Shown here: positions 1 through 12,100 of the stretch, one piece after another | How positions within the stretch are numbered: the stretch's first letter is position 1 | Layout: each line of letters starts with the position of its first letter | NCBI RefSeq assembly: GCF_009389715.1 | Contig: NC_052394.1 | Span: 22,012,899 to 22,076,898, forward strand | Source of the DNA: Phoenix dactylifera | Lineage: Eukaryota > Streptophyta > Magnoliopsida > Arecales > Arecaceae | DNA: 64,000 nucleotides | Direction of reading: 5' to 3' | Position numbers and translations under genes: made by a program | The notes under the pieces: model-generated | What the model saw: the letters and a program-made list of their open reading frames with translations, nothing else | What the model was told of the DNA's origin: nothing | Databases searched by the model: none

Positions 1-414
1 GGTTATGTGGAAGGAACGGTTGTAGAAATTGTGGTTGGGGCCAGTGAGCTGGTCGAATTTGAAGAGAAGGCGGACGTAGGGGCTGGAGAGGACGCATTTG
101 GGGTTGGAATTAGGGTTAGGGTTAGGGTTTTGCTGCTGCTGCTGCCGCTGCTGGGATTCGTAGGTGGCCTGGATAAGGCTCTCGTCGGAGAGGAGGAAGA
201 AGCCAAAGAGCAAGGGGTCAGGGGAGGCGAGGGAGGAGGTGAAGGAGACGTCGGAAACGGTAATGGTGACGAAACCCCTGGGGGTGAAGCCGAACTTTTC
301 GAAGAGGATGATAGGACGGGTGTCGGCGGTGATTTTTAGTGTTTTGATCTCCGCCATGGACGACGAGATCAGGGAGAAAAGGATGAGGAGAGGGAGGAGA
401 GAAGGCTTACCCAT
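1..414 (-). CDS. CAND7: CAND7-like / GPR107 (lung seven-transmembrane receptor) family protein, N-terminal part
   Basis: Read on the minus strand from the ATG at 414-412, the frame stays open for 138 codons to the window edge, so the gene is cut there and no stop is visible. The product begins MGKPSLLPLLILFSLISSS, a hydrophobic signal peptide of about 20 residues. It continues with AEIKTLKITADTRPIILFEKFGFTP at residues 21-45, then GFFLLSDESL and CVLSSPYVRLLFKFDQL. This order matches the extracellular/lumenal N-terminal domain of plant CANDIDATE G-PROTEIN COUPLED RECEPTOR 6/7 proteins, relatives of animal GPR107/GPR108 that act in the Golgi/endosomal membrane system. The seven membrane segments would lie beyond the left edge. 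A low-complexity stretch around residues 88-101 (Q-rich, then NPNPNPN) is unusual. Family assignment is from remembered motifs; paralogue identity (6 or 7) is uncertain. Confidence 0.82.
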   Translation of the reverse strand, partial: MGKPSLLPLLILFSLISSSMAEIKTLKITADTRPIILFEKFGFTPRGFVTITVSDVSFTSSLASPDPLLFGFFLLSDESLIQATYESQQRQQQQQNPNPNPNSNPKCVLSSPYVRLLFKFDQLTGPNHNFYNRSFHIT

Positions 415-3400
415 TGCGCCGGGGATCGGATCTGGAATTCTCCGGCAGACGAGGTTGCGACGGGCGTGGCGGAGGCCGGCAGCGGAGGTTGCGACAGGCG
501 TAGCGGAGGCGGCAGAGGGCCGGTGCTTTAACTAATACGTTTTTGGTGGCGAGGGTGGGCAGGTCATTTGGTCGCCGCGGCGTCTATCGGTTTGTTACGA
601 CACGGGTATTGGATAACTTAACGTGGCCCCGATTTGCAATGGCCGCCCGTTTTGCGTGGAAATTTGGGCGGTTGGTGTGATGATGACCGATTTGATGGTA
701 AGATTTTAGTGCGCAATCACGCGTTATAATTTGGGAACAGAGTTAAGTTACGTAACTTAGCTCTATTCCCAGATTTTTATTTAATATGGCTTGACCGCGT
801 CATCGAGCGTGTGGACAAACGCTCCCACTCCGACAACCTTTGATTTCAGACTTGGAGGCAAAGCGCCTCCGACTTTTCTCTTTGCCCCGTTGCATCCTGA
901 CCGATCATAATGTGATAATCCAATGGTCCTTGAATTGGTCCATTAATGGTTCAAAATATAATAATATAACAACAAAAACCAGATCTCAATGATCCAAAAT
1001 AGGGATTAGCTGCTAGGTCTCTCAGCATACAGAAAAAAAAAAAAAATCTCATTAAAATATTTTTTAAAAACCTAATTTTGAAAATATAATATCTAAAAAT
1101 AATTTTGGCATATTTGGTTGATGATGAAAAAGTAGCTACTTTAGAGCGACTTATATTTGGTTGAACATCTATTTTCTCGGCAAAGTTGTGTGACTTATTT
1201 TTTTTCACCTTACAATTTTGTTTTAGTATATCATACTACTGTTTAATAACTCATAATTATATTTTTTGTGAAATAAATATTTGCTAGCAATTTGATTTTG
1301 AAAGAAAAAAAAAGGAAAAAAAGTAGAGTTTGATGGCATGTGTTAAACAAAAATAGATAAAGCCTTATAAATTGGCAAATACTTTGTCTTCCCTCAAAAT
1401 CTTCTCAACTTATAGTTTTTCTTAGTTGTTGGGATGAAATAAGTATTTGGGCCCTTATCAAAGCACTGCATGCTGTGTTTAGCACCAAGAAAGTTGAGTT
1501 CATATTCATTCCAAGAAATTTTTCGAGTAAACATAGTAACATCATGATAATTAAAAATATTATAGGCTCCTAGTTGATTGAAGCCCGACATCAACCTGCA
1601 TAGGCACCATCGACTATTTGCTCGAATGATATCATCCCGTGTTACTAGAAGATGGAAATGGAGGTTCGATGCTGGCTAGATTAAATCCTCTAAAGATAGG
1701 GTAGAAGAGAGGGTGAGAATTTGCCATACTAGCTTTAAAAGTGATAATAATAATAAATAAAAAAACTCCCTCAGGGTATTTTATTGGTTCATATGATACA
1801 AAATTAATACTTGTTGATGTTAATAAAACCAAGTAACGTCTATATATTAGTCCAATTCTAGAACTTAGAAAATTCTACAAGTAATTTAACCACACCCTTA
1901 ATACTATATTTTAACTCTTTAACCAAGATTCTTGCCAAGCCACCATGGGTATGTAGAATAAGTAAAATCCATATATTCCATTATTTATCAAATTTTGTTT
2001 ATTTTGCTGCTATAAGTCTATGATAGATTGGTGTAAGAATGCTACTCATGAGTATAGATTCAGTGAACAAGCAAATGATTGAATCATAATATATTCTTTG
2101 CTTTGCAAAATAAACATGCAAAAAATGGCATAACAATATAGGGCATCAATTGGATACTAGTAGTTTGAATACAAATCTTGCACCTAATATAATTCATGAT
2201 CTTGATAAATTTCAATGCACATTACCTATCTTCTTTTTGCAAATTGGGAAAAAGAACCTAACCTTACTAAAATCCCTGCGATTTTATTTTACTTAATTTA
2301 GACCAGCATCTTAATCTTATTGTTCTGGGAAACTAATCATGCAACAATGATGAAAATTTCCTTTCCCCATGCATCACCTTGGTTTCTCTCATTATTCATT
2401 CTGGTAGAGGTCAATTTCATCATTTCTGATAGAGTAAAAAATTGAAGATAATGATATGGATATGAAAACCATCTTTTATGTCAGATTGCGTATGATGAGA
2501 ATCTAAATAACTTTATAATTAATGGCCTCCCAACAATTTTTTCGGCTTTAAATCATGCCTCTTTATAGTTATTGGTGGATACACAAAACAGGACAAAAGA
2601 TCAGGGTACCTTGGATTTATGGGAGATTCCCTTTAGACCTACAAGATAACAACAATTATCAATCAAGATCTACTAACGGGTTGCAAGAATGATTCTAACT
2701 TCTTTTACAATGTTGACCCCTCAATTACATAATAGCTGCTTCGGCATCCATACGGATAGATATAAAAAAAAAAAATTATAATACTTTGAGATCTTTGCAA
2801 AATGCGATATAATATTTGACGTTGCAACTGAACCAAACCAACAATGTTGTTACTTGTAATATAATGAAACTTGAGTAATTAAACATACTTTCTTCTCAAC
2901 ATTTTTTTTTAAATTTTTTAAGCTAAACTCTTTTTTTTCGTTAAGGAGCAAGTGATGGATAAAATCTGACGGCAATCTAGCACCAGGCAAACCCATAACT
3001 TACTAGCGTTCACGTCAGAAGCCAGGCTGGCTCCACGAGGATCTCAAACTTGTTCTGGAAGATATCCAGCGACGCACGTGCCCATATATGAAATAGATCA
3101 TGGTTTAAAAACACACCGCGTTCTTCACGTGCCACACCTAATCTTCGCTTTTATTTTAATGAAAAATGCATTTGGTGGAAGGTGATCCGCCCAAGATCAA
3201 AGATATTCTAGATAAAAATGATGAGACCAATATATTTGATTGCATCTTAATAATCCTACATAGCAGTAATCCCAGATCACTCTTATTTCTCAAATCACCA
3301 TCCGACTCAATGATGAAAAATCTATCCTTAAAGATGGGTATTCAAGATCACCCCGGCACGATGATCTTGATCCAGCAATTGAGTATTGGCCAAATTCCCA

Positions 3401-5224
3401 TGTGCTTGATGTAAGAGATTTCAAGAAAGTGCCATCTAGAAAGAGTATCCATAAGGAAACACCATTCACAAAAAAATTAGATTTCTATCATGTTTCCTTT
3501 ATCTTTCCTTTTTTAGCTGCAGTGATTTCTTGATTTTGCAAGGTCTTAATTTTTTGACATTTTGGTATTTTGATTTTTTATGTTTATATGAGTTCATCTT
3601 ATTTTTTTGAATATCGATATATATGTAGAAAAATTTAATTTTTTCATCTTATAGATTTGTCTGTACATTTGAGATGAATATTTTTTTTTATATAGGATCT
3701 AAGATACATAAATTTTTTTTATAGATTATGTAGATCTGTCTATTTCTAAAAATGTTTATCAAACTTCTTTGTGCATAAACTTTTTGAAGTTGTGTTCATG
3801 CACTGGATGTTGGCATAGAGCATGATATGATAGAGAATATAGCTTCAAGGAAAAAGAAAAGCAATTGTGCCTTAGTTCAACCTATGCGTTTGTCATATCT
3901 CTTTTCCTTTGGACAGCATACCAATATATCCTTGTTGCTTCATATACATAATTACTTATATATAAGCTTTATTTAATAATAATAGCTAGGTGGCATCTGG
4001 CCTCTCGCACACGCGCGTGCTCTTATTATTGCCATACAATTGGCTAAAATCATGGGTGCACGAAAAACGAAAAGCCATATTCCTAAATAATGAGCCCTCA
4101 TATAGATAGAATAATTGGCAAAAGGCCAAAAATTGCAGCAAAGATTTTAAAGTTAATTATCATGGTAGCTCTAAATTTATGTGCAGAAGAAAATAATTGA
4201 ATAATAAGAATATATTGCAAATGTTGATGCTGCGTAGATTTAACTATGATTCAATTTGTTCAAAGTTAATGTGAAGAGAAATATTTTTGATCTATCCATT
4301 TCTACTCCATGTGCGTTGAGCTTGTTTTTTTTTTTTTTAATGTCGGTGTAGTGCTAAAATACTTGATATTGGGGTCAAGGAAGATGTTCTATTCACTTTA
4401 TTATGTTAGAGAAATATTATATTTAGAATTAGAATATAGTTTAATTTTATAGAGTAATAGCGGCTAAAAATAAAGTCTGTGATAGAATAATAGGACCGCT
4501 ATATATATCACAGTATGCTTATTTCTATTCTTAATTTATGAGAATTGAAAATATGTAAAAATTTCTTTTAGCATATTTCAGAGAGTTTTTTGATATTAAT
4601 CGTCAGTAATTTTGGATTCTCATGATATATCAAATTTATTTGAAGATCTTTAATTACTGGACCATGACGCACCAAATACCGTTATTTTATATCACTCGGG
4701 ATTAGATTAAGGTCACCACACGGCTCGCGGGAGAAAGATAACCTCAGCTTACCGCATCTCGTTGGATAGGCTAGATTTATTTATCCTCACGCAACTATCA
4801 TAAAATAATAAATAAAAGAAATTTGACATTATTTTTTCTTTATTCAAAGTTTCAAACGTCATCAAAGGACATTCCGATAATGTCCAAGGAATTAAATCGC
4901 TATACAGATCGATTCGCGTCCTTGGCGGTGACCGGATCGCGAATGGAAATCGTGAAAGATTCGTTTAGTAACAGTACGGAGCCACGTGGCAGAGGTGATC
5001 CATTGGAGCACCGATTACCGGCTTTATTGGTAACTGGCTTGGGCCTCGAAGCAATTGTCTTCAAATAAAACGTCGAGGCCATCGACCGCGTCACCCATTA
5101 CGAAATGTCCGTGAGAGCAACCGTCATTAGCTAATTAATCCCATAGAAAAGGAGGCGAAATTCCGTCATAATCTCACCCAAAAAGGGGGTTTTATCCATT
5201 AATTAATCCATGGGGACGAGTACC
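415..5224. other. Intergenic spacer between CAND7-like and PAH genes
   Basis: No convincing coding region was found in this 4.8-kb stretch. The first 250 bases are GC-rich and are the presumed promoter/5' leader of the minus-strand CAND7-like gene. The rest is AT-rich with poly-A/T tracts, for example near 1030, 2770 and 4330. A degraded relative of the MITE at 50230-50654 lies at about 1085-1230. The last 500 bases before the TATA box at 5225 are less AT-rich and are the likely PAH promoter. Open frames here (for example 3166-3414 and 4823-5068) are short and show no recognisable protein. Confidence 0.6.
1085..1230. repeat. Degraded relative of the 50.2-kb MITE
   Basis: The words around 1108-1200 (TTTTGGCATATTTGGTTGAT, then AAAAAGTAGCTACTTTAGAG, then TTGAACATCTATTTTCTCGG) align by eye, at roughly 70 percent, with 50310-50400 inside the MITE described there. 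The terminal inverted repeats are not recognisable here, so this is a fragment. Confidence 0.45.
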
Positions 5225-6156
5225 TATAAATATGAGAGTAGGAGGCCGTGACGAGTCCGAATCCGAACTCCGAACTCCGAACTGGCCAGTTTCCTCCATC
5301 CGATCGCCACGGCTCCTTAACCCCACCGATATCGACGTCTCCAAGAATTATAGAATTTAGAAGCCAAGGAAGAGAGGAGAGGAAGAAAGGAGGAAACTCC
5401 CGAAGCTCTCTGCTACTTCTCTCTCTTTCTCTCCTTCAGCTCGCTGGTAGGTGAGTCCTCGTGTCTTTATCTCATTGTCTCCCTCTTTCTCTTCCTTCGA
5501 TTTCTCTCGCTTCTTTTATTTTTTCCGGAAGTTTGATGGGTTTTGATTCTTTATGCCGTTTCTATGGGCTTCCAAGAGTCGTTTCTTAGTTTGATTTGCC
5601 CAAGAAAAAAAGAAAAAAGATTCCAAGAAACTTATCCTGCTCGTCGATAGGTTGATTTGTGTCGAATTGTTTCAGTGTCTGCGCGTTCCTTCAAGAATCG
5701 TGGCATCTTTGATGCAAGATCCAGCGTTACGATTATGTAGGGTTTTTTCTTCTTCATTTTCTCGATTCTTCTCATATGGTTGTCTTTCTTTTTCCCCTTT
5801 CATCATTTACTGGATTTAAAAATGTTGTGCCATAGACCAGAAAAATGTGCTTTATTTTGTATTAGGTTCCCGGATTGACAAAAAAGTTGTGTTCTTGGAT
5901 GGATAAAGTTTCGAGTATTAGGCCAAATGTTTATCGGACTATATTTTTTCTTTTTCTTTTGGCAGAAAAACCAGTGAAAATTAGAGCCAAAACTATCGAC
6001 AAGAACTTCGAGGGTGATTCCCATTTATCTGTATATCTTATCTATTACCTAAGGCGAGTTTGTTGAGCTCTTTGGTGATTTCGATTTGAAATCGTATTCT
6101 TGGGGTTTAGATGTCATAAATCAGGGTTTTGCCGGCATCGCTCTTCTCCAATTAAG
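5225..6156 (+). promoter_or_regulatory. PAH core promoter and 5' leader with probable leader intron
   Basis: A TATA box (TATAAATA) lies at 5225-5232, so transcription should begin near 5255-5265. The leader is CT-rich. A near-perfect donor (AG|GTGAGT) sits at 5450/5451. Two acceptors could pair with it: 5965, after a long pyrimidine run ending in GGCAG, or 6124 (AAATCAG). Using 6124 gives a short leader without the upstream ATGs found in 5966-6120, so the acceptor choice may affect translation. All of this is inferred from motifs. Confidence 0.55.
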
Positions 6157-9100
6157 ATGAACGTGGTGGGCAAGGTCGGGAGCCTTATCTCCCAAGGTGT
6201 CTATTCCGTTGCGACCCCTTTCCACCCCTTCGGTGGTGCTGTTGATGTTATTGTTGTTGAGCAACAAGATGGGACCTACCGCAGTACGCCATGGTATGTG
6301 CGATTTGGGAAGTTCCAGGGTGTTCTTAAAGGTGCTGAGAAGATTGTGACTATTACTGTTAATGGTGTCGAAGCCAATTTCCATATGTATCTTGATAACT
6401 CAGGCCAGGCCTATTTCATGAGAGAAGTTATGTCAGGAAGTACTGATGCAGATTCCAGTGGCCAGGCTATGAATGAGTCCAACACTCCTCAGTCACATCA
6501 GGGTGATAATATTGACAATTCTGTTGATGATCATGAGAATATCTTTGATGAAAACAAAGGGGAGGTTGAGAATGATGATCAGCTATACAGGTTTCAAGAT
6601 CAGCAGGCTTCCCCAGATAGTTCGGCAGGATCATCTGGGTTTGGCAACTATCACTATGGGAGTTTAGACGAGGTGGAGGATATGGTTAAAGAATCCAATG
6701 AGTCCAATTCGGAAATGGTGTTGGTCAGTGTGGATGGACATGTCCTCATGGCACCCATCTCTTCGAATGAAGAGAACACGGAAAATGTGCAATTGAGTAC
6801 CCCGCAATTCCATCTAGGACCCGGGGGGGAAGGCTCTGGTGAAGATTTTAGGACAAGCGGAGTTGTGTGGGAAGCTGGTTTGTTTGGTGATCTAGATGCA
6901 TCTACAACGAAAGATACAGATGTTCCTTGTAATCAGGTGGAAGACTCTAAAGACTGTAGAGAGGTTTCAGTCCATGTTGAAGAGGCTCACCATTTTGGTA
7001 ACCGTGAAACTGAACAAGAGGATGCAGGAGTGGGTTTGACTAAAGATGATATGTTCAAGAGTTGTTTAGATTTAATGGCCCAGGCTGAGGGTGATATGCA
7101 AATTGAGGGTTCTTCAGCCGTGGAATTGGACCCAAAAGTTGTCTCTGAATATTCGCAGGAAATTACTTCCTTGAGCGGCATTGCTTTGGCGGAAATGACA
7201 GCAAGCACTGACCCTAACTGTAGAGGTGATGCATCACAGCCTGTAAATGTAGAAACTGAAGAATCACAAGATGATGTCTCTGTTGACCTTAATCAGAAAG
7301 ATGAGGTGGTTGGTGCAGATGTATTTCTTCAAAATTCCAATCAGTTATTCTGTGAGGAGTCATGGAGCAAAAGCATGGAGAATGAATCTTCTGATAGGAA
7401 GCATGTGAGTGGTGAAAACATTTCTGAGGAGTGGGGTGATTTTTCAGTCCATTCAGTAAGCAATGATAAGGAACATATGGGAACAATTGCAGAGGGGTCT
7501 GTTACTGAAGAAGAAAGCAATGAAACTGAGAGTCCTGGATTACAAAGGAGTTTCTCTGGGTTGGGTAAGTTCGTTTAACTGTATAAGGATGAATCTTTTT
7601 TTTTTATTCATTTTGTATGGCTTATGTGATTTTCTGCTGCTAATCACTTGTTTATAACTTTTAACAGGCTTTGATATTTCCCTTTGTGGGAACTTACTGC
7701 GACCTGGTATGGGCTTTAATTCTGCTGGGGAAGCCTTTGAAGCCCATCGTATTTCCGAGGAGAGCTTCAGGGCATCTGGACCATCCATCATTAAGAATGG
7801 TAACCTCATTGTTAGATTTGAAGGCAAGTATTTGCCGTGGGATGAAGCTGCTCATATCATTCTTGGGAAGGCTGTGTTTGGTCCGAACTTTTCAGTTGAG
7901 CCGAAGGATTCAATCCTGGTGGAACACGAGGACACGTTGAAATCCAGAGAAGAGACCCATGAAGTCTCACCTTCTTTCAGCCGCAGATGGAGACTGTGGC
8001 CGATTCCATTTAGGAGGGCCAAGTCCCTTCAGCACAGTAATAGTAACTCAAGTGAGGAGCTTTTTGTTGATTCAGAATCTGGATTGCAGAGCCCAAACAC
8101 AGAACAATCCACACATGTGGGCACAAATCAATCTCCGCGCAAGCAGTTCATACGGACAAATATTCCAACTAATGAGCAGATTGCTTCTTTAAATCTGAAG
8201 GAAGGTCAAAATATGATAGCCTTCAGTTTCAGCACAAGAGTTCTAGGGAAGCAACAGGTTTGCTGTTATTTAATGAATGACTATTGACTCATTCCATGAT
8301 ATGTTGCTAATGATATTTGATTAAGCTCCTTTTCAACAGGTCGATGCACACATTTATTTGTGGAAGTGGAATACACGGATAGTCATATCTGATGTTGATG
8401 GAACCATTACCAAGTTAGTATCTGTCAGTAGCTGAGTTGCATGCTATGCTTTTGGAAAGTATACAGCATCTTTTGTTCAAATAACTAGATTTTACAATGA
8501 ACATCTGACTGTTATCGAGAGAAGATCAGAGATGCATATTGTGGATTTTTTTAATTATATCATTTTTTCAGAAAAAAAGGAGGAAAGAACTCGATCACCT
8601 TCGGTATAAGAACCCATAGATATATCAAGATTCTAGGCTTTGTAGTAGTCTTAGGATGTGAATGAGGCTTAAAACTTCTAGGCTGAGGTGTAGTTTGGTA
8701 GTTGGAGAAGGTGAGAACAGGCTTTGCTTCATGATTCCAAAAATTATTCTTATCTCTGTCACAATTTTTCCTATCTCTTTTTTCTTTCAAACTCTTAGAC
8801 AAAGTGATATTGGGCAATTTATTTGTTGGAATAGGCAATGCATATAGAGACAAATTTTAAAAATGATTAATTTGCCTGTTTCAATTGCTATTGGGAGATG
8901 CTCTATGTTTTGTCCCATTTTAAGGCTAGCTCTTGGCCTAAATCTTTTGCCCATACTGGAATGCTTCAGCTACTTTCAGCCAAAATTAGCTGAAACTCCA
9001 GAGTAATACTTTAATTGTATGGTCCTTGAGATGCAAAAAATGTTGTTTTTTATAAGATCAAGAATTCTTTGACAGAAAAGCGAGTTTTATATGCTAATAG

Positions 9101-12100
9101 GAGTTTTTTTTTTGTCCTTCTTTTCAATGTAAAACCTGTATATAGTTTTTCTTTACCCAACTATTAAATATAGGAGCTTGCAAGATTTTAATTTTGTGTT
9201 AACAGGTTGATGAACAGAGTTCATTGCTTTTAAGTAGAGGCATTTAGCATCTATATAGAATTAAAATACCCTCTTGAATTCAGAATTCTTCTCTGCAGTA
9301 TGAAGTAATGTCATATTGTTTATTTTCTTTTCAGGTTTGATTTCATAGGACAGGTTCATTGATTCTAGATATGAGAATATTGTTAATTGCATAATTTGTT
9401 CTGCATATTTTAGGTCTGATGTCCTGGGCCAGTTCATGCCTCTAGTTGGAAAGGACTGGACTCAATCTGGGGTAGCACGACTTTTTTCTGCAATAAAGGT
9501 ATGCAATTGAATTGTGATTTTTAAGGTTGTAGTATCCGAAATTCTCAAATTTGATTTATTTTTTTAATTTATGATTTAAGGAAGGAACAAAGAAGTGCAA
9601 GTATTTGTGCAAGGCTTTATGCACCAGACTCTATTAATGCTTGAATAATTACCTCATTTTTGAGCTGTTGGCACCATGAGGTGTATTTTGTGCCAGTATT
9701 GTATCATTCTATACTAGTCTATACCAATCCGCTACCACTCTGATACCCTTGTTTGAGAGTAGGCCTTTGGTGTAGTCTCAGTTTGGTCCATCAATAGAAA
9801 GCAAGTGTCCAATTTATTATTCTACTAGAGAAACAAGAATATTTCCTTAGCTTATGGGATTCTTTTGGTCTGGTTTGACTTAGCATAAAAGAGGAATATG
9901 AATATACTGCATCCGGATAAGTATCAGGTGATGGTAACCATAGTAAATCACCTTGGCAAATTTTCCTTGGATCGTTTGAGTTTGGATATTAGAGAGAGCT
10001 TCCCTTCTTCTCGCTTGCTCTCTATATATATTATGTTTATGTACCTATTCTGTTCTCAGACTTCTGACATTAATTTGCTAGCTTTATTTTTCTCCTATTT
10101 TTTGTTTGCATCAAGAATATTCAATTGAGGAAATATTTCCGGGTTTAATTACTCTGGAATCTTATATCATAGTATCACTCTGAGCTATCTAAAGTTTCTT
10201 TATCCTAGAATTTTTTATAGCTGGGCAATATAGGCCTTATATCCATATGGTAATGTGCGTGCTCTATTCTTTATTCTTCTTATTTGAACAAGTGATTGTT
10301 CTTTGTTATGTGAGACTGACAATAAATTTTTTTTTCTTTTCAAATCAGGAAAATGGCTATCAGCTACTGTTCCTGAGTGCAAGAGCTATTGTCCAGGCAT
10401 ATCTCACCAGAAGCTTTCTCCTCAATCTGAAACAGGTGGCATATCTTCTTTTGGTTGTCGCTTCATGATTTTCCTTGTCTTCGCTGGGGAGTCCTTAGGA
10501 TAAAAAATTGCTGATTCGTGCATGATTAGTTTTTGAAAAAGGAAAAAAAGGCGCCATTGCTCTGGCCTTCCTCTTGTGCTTTGGACTGTAAACCTTCCAT
10601 TTATGGCTTTTAGAGGGAGCATTTATTTTCCATTAATTTGTGATCTTCATGTGCTTGGCTTTGAAGTTTTGCTAGGTCTATCTGCAGATTCAATGAATTC
10701 TTTTGATTCTTGCAGGATGGGAAAGCACTACCTAACGGGCCTGTCGTAATTTCACCTGATGGATTGTTCCCTTCGCTGTATCGAGAAGGTAATGTGTTAT
10801 ATCTCACTATCTTTAGTATTCGCTCAGGCACACATTTTTAGTATTTGATTACTCTCAGGAATTGAGGGAATCAATGTGTTTGTTCTGATTTCTATGATCC
10901 TACTAGCTTGTAGACTACCTTCTGTTAAAATACCATGTTGACCTTTTGTTGAGCACAAGTTATGTGCAGATAAGAGTCTATATGAGTCGAAATTCTAATT
11001 TAATTTCCTTATTACCAAGGGGATATATTGATCTCTTATCAGAAAGAGATATGCTTGCCAAAATGAAACCTGCATAAGTTGCTAATACCATTTGGTTGAT
11101 TATAGTTTTTCTGTTATTTGAATGTAAGATATTCATGTTTTACTTTATTTCAATTTCCAAAAGAAGTTGTGAAGAGTTCTTGCTTAAATTATTTAAGGAT
11201 TTAAATTGTCATTGTCATGTTAGACCTGAGAAATAGTTGATGCAAAGAGCAACTTATAAGCAGGGTGAATTTTGCGATGGATGCTTTCAGTTTTCTGATT
11301 AATTGCTTTTTTTTCTCCTTTGTGACAGTTATACGTAGAGCACCTCATGAGTTCAAGATTGCATGTTTGGAGGTAATTCTTCGAACAGATACAAATAAAT
11401 GTTTATCTAACTGGAAATGAACTGAATAAAAGATGTAATTTCAATGATTTGATAAAATAGCATGCTATTTTATTTGGTAGTGCATGAAATATGGCCTGGC
11501 ACATTTTTGAAATAACAGGTTCAAATATTATATATATATATACATATTATATATATATATATATACACATATTATATATATACACACATTATATATATAT
11601 ATACATATTATATATATATACACACATTATATATATATATATATACGTATTATATATACATACATACATCTCAAGGATGTGAGTGTGTGTGGTGGGGGTT
11701 GGGGGTTATTGATGTACTATAAAGAAGATGATGGAAGACATTTGCACAATCATGGATACACCCTTAACAATTGAAAAATATCAAAGATGGTTGATTGGAG
11801 TTCAACTATTAAACTGCTGCATTTATGGACTCCATCAATTTAAGAAAACAAAAAAATAGAAAGCTGTAAAGTACATGGAGTGTGGGGTGTGTCGTCATTT
11901 CACATAGATGGTTTTCTGCATCATTCTTGATGGGGAATTTTACATGCTATGTGAAAGGTACAGAACATCCATTATGTGTGTCTATATAGTTACTTTTCAT
12001 TATGTGTGTCTATAACTTGTGTGTATGTGTGTAAAAGAAGATGATGGAAGACATTTGTGCAATCATGGATACACCCCTTTTTTTTTTGCTGAAAACGGGT

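Noticed and set aside
5248-5454. 68-codon open frame in the PAH leader
   Set aside because: Lies between the TATA box and the leader donor, is Ser/Leu-rich low complexity, and resembles no protein; part of the untranslated leader.
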